Source of the DNA: Lichenostomus cassidix
Lineage: Eukaryota > Chordata > Aves > Passeriformes > Meliphagidae
Assembly (NCBI GenBank): GCA_008360975.2
Contig: CM039193.1
Location: forward strand, 12,762,501-12,826,500
Length of the DNA stretch: 64,000 nucleotides
Direction: 5' to 3'
Part shown: positions 1 through 12,400 of the stretch, in pieces
Numbering within the stretch: position 1 is the first letter of the stretch
Layout: each line of letters begins with the position of its first letter
Program-made: the position numbers and the translations under genes
The notes under the pieces: model-generated
What the model was told of the DNA's origin: nothing
The model's input: only the letters and a program-made list of their open reading frames with translations
The model's database searches: none

Positions 1-1290
1 CTCCCAGCCTGCAGAGATGTTCCCTCTTTGCTCTCCTTCCCTCTCTCTCTTCCTCCCATTTTGTCCCACTCTTCTTGCTGCTCTGTTTCTAAAGAAGGAG
101 GATATTGACAGGAAATCCATATTGTTCCAGAACTATTCAGCCTCATTTTACAGTGTTTCCTCCTTTTTTTTTACCTAAGCCCCTATGCTGAGTGTACCAG
201 CAGGAGCACTCGTTTATTTTAAGCTGCACCCCAAACACAAGTTACACCAAGTTTTATGCCAATCTTCTCTACAAGAGAGCCAAGTGGCTAAACCCTGACT
301 GCCTCACAAGTGGGAGGGAGCCCACAATCTTGATTTGAAAGCATTTTAGTTGGAAAGGACCCCATCTTTTTGTTTCAAGTACAAATGTGATAAACAGAAT
401 AAAATTAATCTAAACAGAAAAATACAATAAAAGTCAATATCCAGGTCTGACCATCTGTCCTGACCTTGACTGGAAGATAAACCAACTTCGTACAGTTGTG
501 GTCATTAAACACAACAAGGCAAAGACCTGAAAGCTTAAAATGGTTCAACATATTTCTGTTGGAAAAGCAGCCTTGCTATTGAATAAAGCGTAGGAGTGTT
601 GTGGGTTTATTCATTTTTTCTTGGTAAATGGAATACTTATTATTATTGGGAATTGTTTCCCAAGAGTCAGCATCCTCCATTTTTGTTTCTTGCAAATAAG
701 TGAAATATTTAGGCTTTTGCCAATTAATAGGGCTTTTGGAAGTTCTTCCCATTTGAAGAAAAGAAGCAGATTGTGATACACAGAAGTTATCCAAGAGGAT
801 ACTCCAGACAGATGCACCAGAGATGACATCTGTCTTGTCATCAGTAAAAATGATACAGAGCATATTGCTAAGTTATTCAGCAATTTCCAAAGAATCCTCT
901 TTAATGCACAATAAGAAACAGATCTTGGTTGTCTTTTCATGGATGTCAGACTTAAACAAAAACACAGAAAGCACTTGCAAGCATTACATGGTGTGAAAGG
1001 GTACTTTCAAGTACAGGCCTATTAACTGAAACATTCTGCTATAAGATATCAAAAGGCTGCCTATTTGCCACAAACTGCACAAAGTTATACTCATTTTTCT
1101 TAGTGGCAGTAAGTGGTTTTAATGCAAGTAATGGAATTTAAAACCAGAAAGTCCTTATTACAATTCAGAGTGCCCTTTGTCCTTTGATAATGAACACCAT
1201 ATTAGCATCTTGAAGAAAACCCAAAACCTTAAAACAGGATATGTTGTTTCAGCATTTAGAACTAAGTGACCAAAACTTTACTACTGGAAG

Positions 1291-1310
1291 TCAATTGCAT
1301 TCAATTGCAT
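1291..1310. repeat. 10-bp tandem duplication TCAATTGCAT x2
   Basis: There are two exact adjacent copies of TCAATTGCAT. This is a small replication-slippage duplication with no sign of function. Confidence 0.85.
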
Positions 1311-4300
1311 ATAGACAAAAATCTAAAACCAAGTTGCAAACTCTCAGTTATGCCAGCAGTAAGAATAAAATGAAGGTAGACAAACATATTATAAATTAAA
1401 AAGCGATAACCTATGTAAAAAAAAAAATTAACCTGTGGTATTTGGTATAAAACTATTTTATTTGCAGCATTAGAAAAATATAATAGGGAAAGGAAGGAGG
1501 GAAAGGTAAGGACAGGCAAAGCAAGGGAGTGTAATGCATGAAATGCATCCAAGGAGCTGCTGGAACCAAATGTGTTCCAATTTTAATTATTCTTACCATA
1601 AAACTCCCTTGGCTAGAAAATGAAAGCAAAATCTTAAAATTAAAAAAAATATTTCAGCCAAAAATGCTGATCAGGGAAATTCCATTTTTAGCATGGATAA
1701 AATTGATTATCGTGGTAAAACAGGGCAGTATTTATTTGTAAAGCATGTATGGTGTTCAATGAAACCTAAAAACTTTTTGTATCTAAAAAGTAACATGAAG
1801 GTCTAAGCACATTTCCCAAGTAAACAAGCTCTGTAATACAGGAAAAAAGGAAGGGAAACAAATTTTCCTTCCCACCAAATCAGTGGATAAGGAGTACTCA
1901 TTGGGTCAGAAACTTCAGTTAAATGATAATGCTATTTGCAAACTATTTAGACTACATATGCCTGGTCCTTCTAATCTGTCTCTCTCTCTGCCCTTTTCTT
2001 AATTTTTGGTTTCTGGCAGGTCAGTAGAAGTCCCTGATGTCCAAACTACGGATGCCTGGCACGACACAAAGCCACTGTGATTGCTCACCCTCCTTGGCAC
2101 AGAAGGAAACGTCTTGCACAAACAACAAAAGCAAAAAGAAGGACACGAACCTGAATTCCACAAGTCTCCTCAGAAGTCCTTGCACTACTTTTGAGGTATC
2201 CACAGAAGACAGCGAAGTGGAGCAAATCCATTGTCTGCCCCTGTGCACTGCTTAAAAGACACCCAAAATTTCAGAGCAGTTGAGACTCACCAGCTTCTCC
2301 AGCCCAGCTCTGTTGGCTTCAGAGCCCTCCCGAAGCTCTGGGTTGCTCTGCTCTGGACCTTACAGCCACCCAAAGGCTCTTTTGGTGATGTAAAGTGCTG
2401 TCAGGTGTGGCTGAGTTACACCCACAGTGCATGCAGTGAAATCAGCTGAGTCCTTCCTCTCCTTCATTAAAAATCACCACACCATACCTCCTATAGGATC
2501 TGTTTGCTATTACTGACATAGCACAAACTAGTGAGGAACCAAACTACCTAATAACACCAAAACCATTCAATTATCATTTAAAGATTGAGAACCAAACACA
2601 TGAAATTATCAGTTAAAGATTGAGAATGCCTTTTACAAGAGTAAAACACAAATGCTAGAGGAACGTATTTTTGCCCCCAGAATTTTGATTTTGTGTCAAA
2701 TTTGAAAAATGCTGTGGTTTATTGAAGATCAGAATGAGTTACCATTTGTTAAGAATATGGCATTTTGAAAACTAAGCATGAAAAAAAAAGGAAACTGTGA
2801 ATACTGATTAGCTTAAGAAATGGAAAATGTGAATAGTAACCAACTCAAACTAGTTTCAGATGAAAAGTCTGAGGTAGAATTATTCATGAAAGTATATTCT
2901 CTTTTATTTTGTCTACTTCACTTATAAATCAGGCAAGTAAAAGGCTATTCAGTCCATCTATTTCCAGATTATTCCAGTGCTGCATCATTTCACCAAATAG
3001 GAAAACTTCCCTTTATTTTTTGCTATTCTCCTGATTGAATTCATCCCCAAAACACCCACTGCCCAAAAAGCTGTCTACCAAAGGCTGCCAGAGGTGCACA
3101 GATGGATTGGAGTGGAACAGAAACCCCACTGTAACACACAAAACTGCCCTGCAGGGAGTGTTGCCACAGTCTTTGCCACTGTTTTCTAAAGGACTAAAGT
3201 TGCTAAGGAGAAACAGAGTGATTTTAGGAACAAAATTCCATTTAATTGTGGTGAAGTCTCATTTGAATGCTCCCTGGATCATATTTAAGTTTCCCATCAG
3301 CAATGTCCTGCTGTGGAGGATGACAGAATTACAGGGAATAAATGTCACAGTTCCCTCGGTTATCTGTGTGACACTGGAATGAAGTCAAAGGAGGTTTCTG
3401 GGGCACAAACACACCCAGACATGGAAAAAAAAATCTGGCCTGGGCAGCGGAAGCTCACCTGGTGCCCTGTGGGTTGTTCAGGTTATTCCATCAAAGAGTA
3501 CCAATTTTGCACCAGAGATGGATTCAATCTTTGCACATTTCCAGCGCCAGGGGAGAGCAGGGACAGAGGTGTGAGCAAGGAGCAGGGATCCCATGGAAGT
3601 GCAGAGAGGACACACAGGCTGAAGGGCAGCTCTCTCCAGTCCAGGGTGATGCTGGGGTCACTGACTTGGATCAGTGTCCAAACAGCAGAGAAGACTCCTT
3701 TCCCTGAAATGCTGTGCCCTGCAGCAGACACTACCATGCTTCGAGGACATTCTCCCCAAGTCACTGCAAGCAGTTGCTGCCCTGGCTGTCAGAGGAAATA
3801 GTGCTTGGAGGTGAACCTTTTGCATAAAAGTGAGCAGTAAATTCTGCACGACAACCTGGAAAAAAATGGACACATGAGGAAGGAGCAGGAAGCCAAGCTA
3901 TTATATCAGCTGCAACCCAGCAATGAGGAGAGAATTGGATGCAGCTTGCCATTAATGACCAAAGCTCTTATATATTTAACAAAATGATATTCAGTGGAAG
4001 ATAACATTCTTCTACCAGCATCTGGATTGCTCAAAATAATGTGTAAATCTCTGAAGATTTACAATTAAGAGATAAAGCTATGTTTATGAATGCCTGTGAA
4101 TTAAAGAGTGTCTTTGATTCTCCTCGCAATATGATGCCATCTTGCCATGATGAGATTTTTAAGTGCTTGTATAATTTTCAGTATTATCCTTAATGGAGGA
4201 GGTGTACAAGCTCCCTGAAAAGATTATAGTCTGTATAAGCAAAGGACAATAATAGTGCCTGTTGGAACTAATATTTCTTTATAAGCAGTTGAAATATTTA

Positions 4301-6391
4301 TTGCCAATCAGCTATATATGGCTTTATAGTAACTTGAAAGACAAGCCAGCTCTGCACAGACACCAGTAAGGGTATGAGAGCTTTCTTGTCATCAGCAAAA
4401 TGATATACAGCAAACTATTGGATAATTCAGCTAGAAATGCTCAGAGATCACCTTTACAAAATATGAAACAGAACCCTGAGTCTTTCTTTGATGTTAAGGT
4501 TTTACAGAGCAACAATAATGTGCTCTGGATGAAGAGGGACATCGCTCTGATAAAATACATGATATTCAGTCCTACATACCTTCTCAGCCTTGGAACACTG
4601 CATTCTCTTTACAAGACTATTTTTTAGTGCTATAGACACTTCAGAAGAGCAAAAATGTGATGCATAATAAAGTTGTGACACACAGAAGAGTAGTAAAAGA
4701 CTAGTCCATATTTCCTGGCATCAGCCAACTGACAGGGTTAAAAAGGTTAATACCCTGACACAGGACACCAGCAGCTACTGTTATATGGGGAAATCTTTTA
4801 TTTTTTTATGTTACTTGTCATAAGGAAAGGGAAAGAACATCTTAAAGCTCTTTAACTCAAGCCACACATCTTCAAACAAACAACTTTAAAAAAAATTCAG
4901 ATCCAATAGAATATTTATTTAGTTTTCTGTGTAGTTTAAAGCCCAGTGCTGGTTGAAAATAATCTTCTAAAGCAACTATAAGATAGTCTTGTACATTTTA
5001 CATGGTGGTAATATGTTATAGTGCTGATTTCTTTTAATGAAGTTTTATATAGTGGATTTGTTTTCAACCACATGTTGTTTGAGGAAAATGATTGCTTGCA
5101 TAGTCACATTTCTCCTTTTAAATTAAAAAAATTTCAAAAAAAATTAAAAAATCTTAAATTCAGATTATAATTTGATATATAGAATAAAAATAAATGTTTA
5201 TATTTATTGTCCTAACTTCTGTATAATTCAATGGTATTTAGGTGCATAAATAATTTCAAAAATCTTGAAGGCACTTAGATTTATGTATTCACAAATACTC
5301 CAAATAATTTACATAAAAAGTAGCTTTAGAACCTCTCTTTTTCTCAACATTATATAATATTAACTTTGCATAAACTTCAAAAGGTCCTTGTTAGTACGAT
5401 TTGCTCTTTGTATGGAATATTCAGTGAAATGTTCACTGGAAGTTCTGAGCATTTGGTTTCAGAGACACAGCATTTACAAGGATTCCTTTTCAAAGGGAAA
5501 TTCCAGCCATTGGTCTGGTAATGATATCGTCTTTATCTCTGAGAAACAGACTAAGAATATTTATGCTTGAGGAAAAGACCTGCCTGTGTAAAAGAATGTT
5601 CAGTTTTTCTGTATTCACATTTATAGGATCTTTTGCAAGACACACTGGAATATTTTATTGGAGCTGGAAATAGAGCCATCAGTGCTGAGCTTGCTTAACC
5701 TGTCCTCACTGCAGAAACATTTATTATTGTACCTATCCACAGAATTCAAGAAAGGGCTTTTAAAAATGCTGTTGGGTTGTTTTCATTTGGAGTTTTTGTT
5801 TGCTTTTATTTTTAATCAGTGTTAAAGCATCTGCATTATCTGAAGGAAAGCATTTACATTTTGAAGTATTTTACAGAAGGCATTTTTAACTTCTAATTCA
5901 GGCCTCTCTTTACAAGGGATAATCTTTTCTCTCTCCTTTGCTAAGGTGATATGAATTTCTAATAATATCTAATGATTAGAAATCTAATTTCTTGCATATA
6001 TTTTATATTTAGTTGCAAACTTTCACATCATGCTGAGATCCCTGTTGTGTGAGTAACAACACATTGTGCCATACACAAATTTAGGATAACACCTGGGAGT
6101 TCTCTGCAGCTCCCTGAGCATCCTCTAACCCTGACACAGATCCTCAGGACAAGGAGGATAACTACCCATCTCTGGTAATTTACCACGTGTGACCTATATA
6201 GCTTCTTTCCCCAATAATAAAGCAATAATTGCCAACCATTATTTCATCCTCAACCATTTTTCCATAAGGGATTGGGAGAAAAATCTCTAAGGAGATCCAA
6301 AACTGCAAAGAATTGCAAAGAAAGCAGCTCTGGCAGGAGACAAAATAATGATTGGTGATCTCTCAGCCTTCCCCCGAGGCTCAGGGGGAAC

Positions 6392-6424
6392 AGGATGGGA
6401 GCAGGGTGGGAGCAGGATGGGAGC
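6392..6424. repeat. 11-bp minisatellite, 3 copies
   Basis: Three head-to-tail copies of AGGATGGGAGC (6392-6402, 6403-6413 with AGGGTGGGAGC, and 6414-6424) are embedded in a short GC-rich patch. Confidence 0.9.
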
Positions 6425-9400
6425 TGGCTGAGATTCCTGCAGGGAGAGGAACCCTCTGGCAGCCCAGCAGGATGAGCTGTTCCCAGAGCCAGGCTGGCCC
6501 GGGGGGCAGGGGAGCCCTGTTTGCACAGCACTTTATCTCAGTTAAGAAATCTGCCAAATCCAAGATCTCAGGGTCCATGGCAAAGATAATCCTTAGACCA
6601 AATAAGCAACCACGGCTAATTGAGATTGGACAATGCAGCGTTATTCACTTCAAGGATAAATTATAAACATGGTGTGTTTATTCTGACTTGTACCTTCAGC
6701 AGAGTTCAAGATATTGAGATCCTGGGAGCAGCTTCTGTGTGACTGAGCTAACTGTACCACAGTCCTTGTTAATGATGCGGAAACCAACCTGAACAAAAAT
6801 CAAGAACTGCTTAAGCTTTAAGCTGACACTCCAGCCAAGCCAAATATTTTCAGCTATACGTAGCTACATCGCTGCTCTGATTCTTTTTTTTTTTGCCATG
6901 CTATGTCTTTCTGTATCTGCAGGTCACCCAGCTCAAAGGCCAGTTCCCATTTTATGAGGGGAGGTGAAACAGCAGGTGAGGTAGGAAGGTGTTTATTTGT
7001 TGTGCTCTCTGCCAGGCACTTGGTTTCTTTTCCTGCTGCTGTTAATATTTGGTTCATCTTTGCCTGCTTCTCTTCAATCTACTTTTAAAGTCACACAGAG
7101 CATAAATCTGAGGTTGGATGGTTTCAGTATGGAAAAGTACAGGAGTAATTTTTTTAAAGTTCATTTTTGATGATAGTCATTCGAGAAAAATGTATTTCAA
7201 ATAACAGGCTATTTTTATCAAATGCAATTTTGGTTGTTTTTACTAGATGAAAGCAAGGAATATAAAATACACAAAGCACATTTTCTTAAATAAAAGCAGC
7301 AGTAAATTCTAACAAAAACTAGATCTAGCAACAGCTACTCACTGTCTCCTCCAGTACCAAAAGTTCATGGGGATCTTATTTCCCAAGTCAATACATTTTG
7401 CTTCTCTTGGGCCTGAGGGACTCTATTAGCTAAAACTGTTGTGGATGGGAGAAGAAATGGTTCTTCTGCAGCCTTGCAAGTATCATCCTGATTTGTGGGG
7501 AGAGGAGGACAACAAACCCCTCTTCCAAAGACTGATTTTGGGTTTTTCACCTACCTGGTTTTGTCCAGTCTGTTTAAATCAAAATGATCAAAAGAGAGAA
7601 CTAGGGAAATGAGGAGTGGAATACTCCAGGCCTGGTGGAAAGGGCAAAGCTTCTGTAGTAGAAGAGGATTGTAAAAGTAGAAAACTGTAAAAAGGATTTA
7701 AAAGCCAACTGCCTCCTGCTTGCTGGAGTTTGGCACAGAAAAGGCAGGAGTAGCAGAGAGAGATCATTAAAAACTATTTTTCATTTGATAACAGTTAAAA
7801 ATAGTCCTTGTAAATTTTACAGTAAATTTTATTCAGATGAAAATCCCTAGCTCGTTAGCCATGCCTTTGGAATTCGTCACTGTCAGAGCAAATTAGGAAG
7901 GGAAGGTGAGATGGAGACTTACCCCATGCAGCTCGTGGGAGCAGGACTGGCACGAGGAGCTCCATGGTCTGCAGACTAAGGAGCCAATTCCAGAAACTGA
8001 ATTTTTACTGTGTCAAAGTGATCCTGTGTGTATGTATTTAAGAGTCAGGGAAGCCAAAGCAAGCAAATTGAAGAGTTAATGCAAAGGCAGGCTTAAAGCG
8101 AGCAGCACTGTACCATTACAGCTACCCAGGCTCCCTGCAGATTATTGCCACACTGAGAAATGATGCCTTGTGGTTTCCTGACATGTTCTTTCAGTGCATG
8201 ATCAGGCTCCAAATGGCTCTGGCCACATGATGTCAAAAGCAAACCTTCTGTAATACCCTGTGACCTGCAAAAGGCTCCTGGTCCCCACAGAATCACTGTC
8301 CTGGTGCATACCTGCACACTGGTGCACATGGGAAGCAGCAGCCCTGACACAGCCTGCAGATGCACAGCTCCCTCAGGTTTCCATCACACTCCATCCCTCT
8401 CCTGGCTTCCTCACCTGGGAATTCCTGAGCCCTTGTCCAGGCTGCTGTGAGCCCAGCTCGCCCTGCTTGCAGTGGAGGAGAAGAAAGATTGCACAGGGTG
8501 GTGACATGTGCTGCCTCTCTCTATCCCAGCATTTCTGGCATCCTCAGGGACACATCACATGGTTATATAATGGAGAGGGGAAGAATATTTTTACAAGTTT
8601 TATGTCATCAGGTGGGTTTCATGCTGCCCTTCCTTGTTTTACAGACTGCTTGCAGTGAAGAGTTCTGGGAGACACAATGTCGGTGCAGTGCAGGAGGAGC
8701 CCTGACCTCGCTGGCAGATGGAGCTGAGCCTCTCCTGAGGCTGCTGGCAGCTCCTTCGTGTCAGCTCCTCATTGCAGAGCACCTGGGCAATGCTCTGGCC
8801 AGCCTCCCCTCCCTGGTGTGCCCACTGGGACATCCCAGGCTCACTCTGATGGGTTGGACTCGCAGTATTTTTCTCCCCTTTTGTGATAGATGTTCCCTCA
8901 GGGGGACATTTTGCTCACACTTACATTAGGGTGACATGAGAATGCAGTGAAGAAAACATAGAAATTTACAGAGCTGGGACATCCTTTCTCTCTTGTCTCT
9001 CTCTTGTCTCTTTCTCATTCCCTCAACAAGTTCTCTGCAGAAGGTCCTTGGTACTGACTGTGCTCTCTGGGGATATCACGGTTAAAGCAAGAGTCTGGTA
9101 TTAACCCATGTCCCATTACTGAGGTCATTGTGCAAATCCACTTGTCAAAAAAAGAAAAAGGAAGAAAAAAACCCCAAACATTTGGTTTCAGACCTTCACA
9201 AATTCCCTGAGGCTCTATGTTTAACTTGCAGAATTCTAAATGTACACTCTTTTAATGGATCTTTAATAAAAGTGCAAATTACCCCTGAAAGTGGCAAATA
9301 CTTCAGTGCTCAGAATGATATCTCCAGCCAGGACCACTCTGCCTGGGAGGACAGGAGGAACCTGGATAAGCCTTGCTGTGGTACAAAATGAGAAAGAAGG

Positions 9401-12400
9401 ACAAGGAGACAGAGTGTGCATAAACATAGAATCTTTAATATACTGGGGTTGTTATAAGAAATCTCATATTATAAATATAGAAATCATTACACTCTTTTTC
9501 AATTATTATTTTACATAAATATATGCACCCATACACACAGTGTTACTAAATTATTACATTAAATTATTCTGGATTAGGTATTTGTGTACTTCACTTGTCA
9601 CTGTCCAGCTAAAATGAGAAGAAAATTCCTCCCGCAAAATTAATATGTAAAATAAATTTTTGTGGTTTCGGTTGTAATAATGTTACTACAGAAACTAACC
9701 AAAGCCAAAGGCTCCTGACATAGCACCCATATTACTGCTATAATAGTGGAAAAATGTCATCCCAGAATACTGTTATTTGCCTTGCCAGCTGTAAGCCCTG
9801 GGTTTGGTGGGCTGGTACTATTCAATTGTGTTATTTCTTTTTAATTATCATGCCAAGAAAAATGTTTTTCATGATAGAACACACTCCTGCCCAGGGAAGG
9901 AAGAACTCTTTGTTACATGTATATTTACTTTCTCACGCATGCTGAAGACATTTAAGCTTAGCAAAATTCCTAGGAAAGTGCTTCAGAGGACATGCATTTT
10001 GCAATCTAGTTTGCTTTGTGGTTTTTACTGTGGAGGGATACACATCAGTGAAAGGATAAAGTGTGTTGTAAAGGCACTACCTGAAAAACACAAATAGATG
10101 GTTCAAAACACAGCCCCATAACAGCTCCTGTGGAGAAAATTAACTCTACCCCAGCCCAAACCAGCACATAAAAAAAATTCGGGGAAAGTTTAAAGAGGAT
10201 TAAATGCAAATTGCTCTGTAGAAATGAAGTTTGCCTGTATCAGAACTTAAAAAAACATCAAAACTAGACCTTGGCTAGTCATTCCTGACTGATGTTTCAA
10301 ATGACAGTCATAGCCCCTCTGGTTAACAAATTATTTCTAATTAAACTTCAACACCTTTTACGAAAGCACTTACTTAAAAATCCCCTATTAGCTCAATGAA
10401 AGTACATCCCACCTCAGGGACTGCTGAAAAGCTACTGCAATGGACAATATTCACACACCTGTGAGTGATAATTAGTGTCCACCTGACCCTCATGTTATCA
10501 ATCCCTTCCCAAACTAGCAGCACCTAATTCAGATTCTCTATCCAAGATAACCAGACACAGAATTGCAGTGCAAATATTGTGCCTAGAATGTATTTACAAT
10601 ATTTTTCTTCTTATCCCTATGCCAAATATTAATAATTTACATTAATGATTTATTAATATTAATAATTTCCAAATATCTTTTGTGAAAGTTAGAAGAAAGT
10701 ATGTAGTGGCAAACACCAAAATAAAGCAACAGAATTATTCAAATCCTTTCCCATGGAGTGTTCACCATGCTTTATGTAAAGAGTGTGCTGGGAGAAAAAA
10801 GTACTTTGAACAAAGCAATCCATAGGAGATTGGGGAATAATCCATGCAGGAGAGATGCTCCTGGGAGACACAGGAGTAGAGGCCATGGGTGACCTGCAAA
10901 GCACACCAATTTCCTTCCCAAAAGCCTCTTTCTGTCACATGTCCTTCCCCTCCTTGGAGTTACTAATCACATTGAAAGCTTCTCATTTTAGGAGATAGAA
11001 TAATATAAAGTTTTAAGTAATCTTTTTTGTTTGTTTTTTTCTTGGGTTTTCAGGCTCAGTCAAGAAACTCTGAAGTAGGTAGGAGTGAAGCATTTTTGAC
11101 TCTAATAAAATTTGAAAAGAACACATCCTCCAGAGTACCCCTAAAATTAAGCAGACATTAGAAAGGTTTTGGAATTATTTAAAGATCTAAATTCTTTAAA
11201 ATTCTTTTCATAACCTTACACATTTCAGCAGTGATCCAAAAGAACTAGAAAAAAACAAGTAGCAATATAATACTACAATAGAAATACTACAATATAAAAT
11301 CATAGATTAATAGCAGGAAACTATGGGTTATTCCATCTGAGATTGTGTGGGGAAGTCTTTGGAACTATTTTAAGTGACTCCAGCTTTTTTATTTATGGGA
11401 AGTACTTGAATGTTGACATTGAAAGCAAGTTTTGCAAATTCTCAAATACAGAATCTACAAGAACAGTAAATAAAGAAAAATGTTGTGAGATTAGAATCAA
11501 CAACAAATCCCCCAAACTTTTGATCTTTAACATAAAATGACTAATGGATGAGAAAGTGACTTTCAGTTTAGATAACAAGACCCAACTCTTTGGATCAAAT
11601 AAATGCACAGAAGAAAAACCAGAGCTCTGTTTCTAGCCTGTGAGAAGCAACAATAAAACTCAACTGACTGCAAAGGAGAAGAAATGAACCCCTTGAAGTA
11701 GAGAAGTGCAGAAAAGCAAAAGCCTTTCAGACAATGAAAAAAAATCCATAACTTGACTCATTGCTGTCAAAAAGCAGAGAATTGAGAGAAATGGGAACTG
11801 ACAATATTGCCTGCAGAAAAATCACAAGTGTTCTAACAGGGCTTAAGTAGCAAGAGCAGAGTCACTTCCTAAACTGCCAAAAAGATATTCAATATAAACA
11901 ATTCAATCACTCACTCAAAAATTCAGTCAATCCATGCTGCAATTTGAAGACTTAACAGTGAATTAAAAGGCTGTTACACTCTGGAGCAGAGTGTTTATGT
12001 TAGTCACATTGATAGTTATTTGCATCTTCCTTAGCTCTGCTTTATGGTCCAAAGCAATATTTTTTCCCAAGAAAATAATCCTTCATTGCCTCCTGCCTTT
12101 GTTCATGGTATCTCTGTTACTAAAGCCAGCATGGACTCATGGATTTTTAAAGCCAAAAAGAGCCATTACAACACAGACCATATTTTTCATACAGTGGTTC
12201 ATGCCTCTGGAACTGCATTTTGCAGTTTTGACCTAAACTTGTCTTTTAGAAAGTTACCCAAATTTGAACTCACACTGGTAGAAAAACTAGCACGTCCTTT
12301 GGCAGCCTGTTCCAAATGCCAATTGTTCCAACTCCATGCTATGACCTCTATATTTGCAAAGAATATTTATGAACAACAATAAAAAATCTGTTGTTATATC

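Larger units (their letters stand above)
1..10000. other. Intergenic, no gene recognised
   Basis: Mostly AT-rich unique sequence. It opens with a pyrimidine-rich stretch (about 16-75). GC-rich but CpG-poor patches occur near 2280-2450, 3540-3800, 6360-6530 and 8260-8870, and account for the longest chance open frames here. A/T-homopolymer-rich DNA lies at 5119-5165, and a CTCTTGTCT repeat at about 8990-9015. No splice-bounded frame with family similarity and no tRNA-like B box was found. Confidence 0.7.

Noticed and set aside
345..380. GTTGGAAAGGACCCCATC resembling the CR1 tail
   Set aside because: About 15 bases of loose similarity with no continuation on either side.
2940..3020. Possible second CR1 relic (ATTCCAGTGCTGCATC...)
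   Set aside because: Only a short resemblance to the CR1 ACCTGTTCCAGTGC region with no flanking match. Too weak to list.
3313..3801. 162-codon plus-strand open frame
   Set aside because: Low-CpG GC patch, no family similarity, and overlapping open frames of similar length in other frames, as expected by chance.
8845..8865. GGGTTGGACT resembling the CR1 sense strand
   Set aside because: The match stops after ten bases and the flanks do not agree with CR1.
8447..8929. 160-codon plus-strand open frame
   Set aside because: No domain, compositionally like other GC-rich patches, and no support from splice sites or a promoter.
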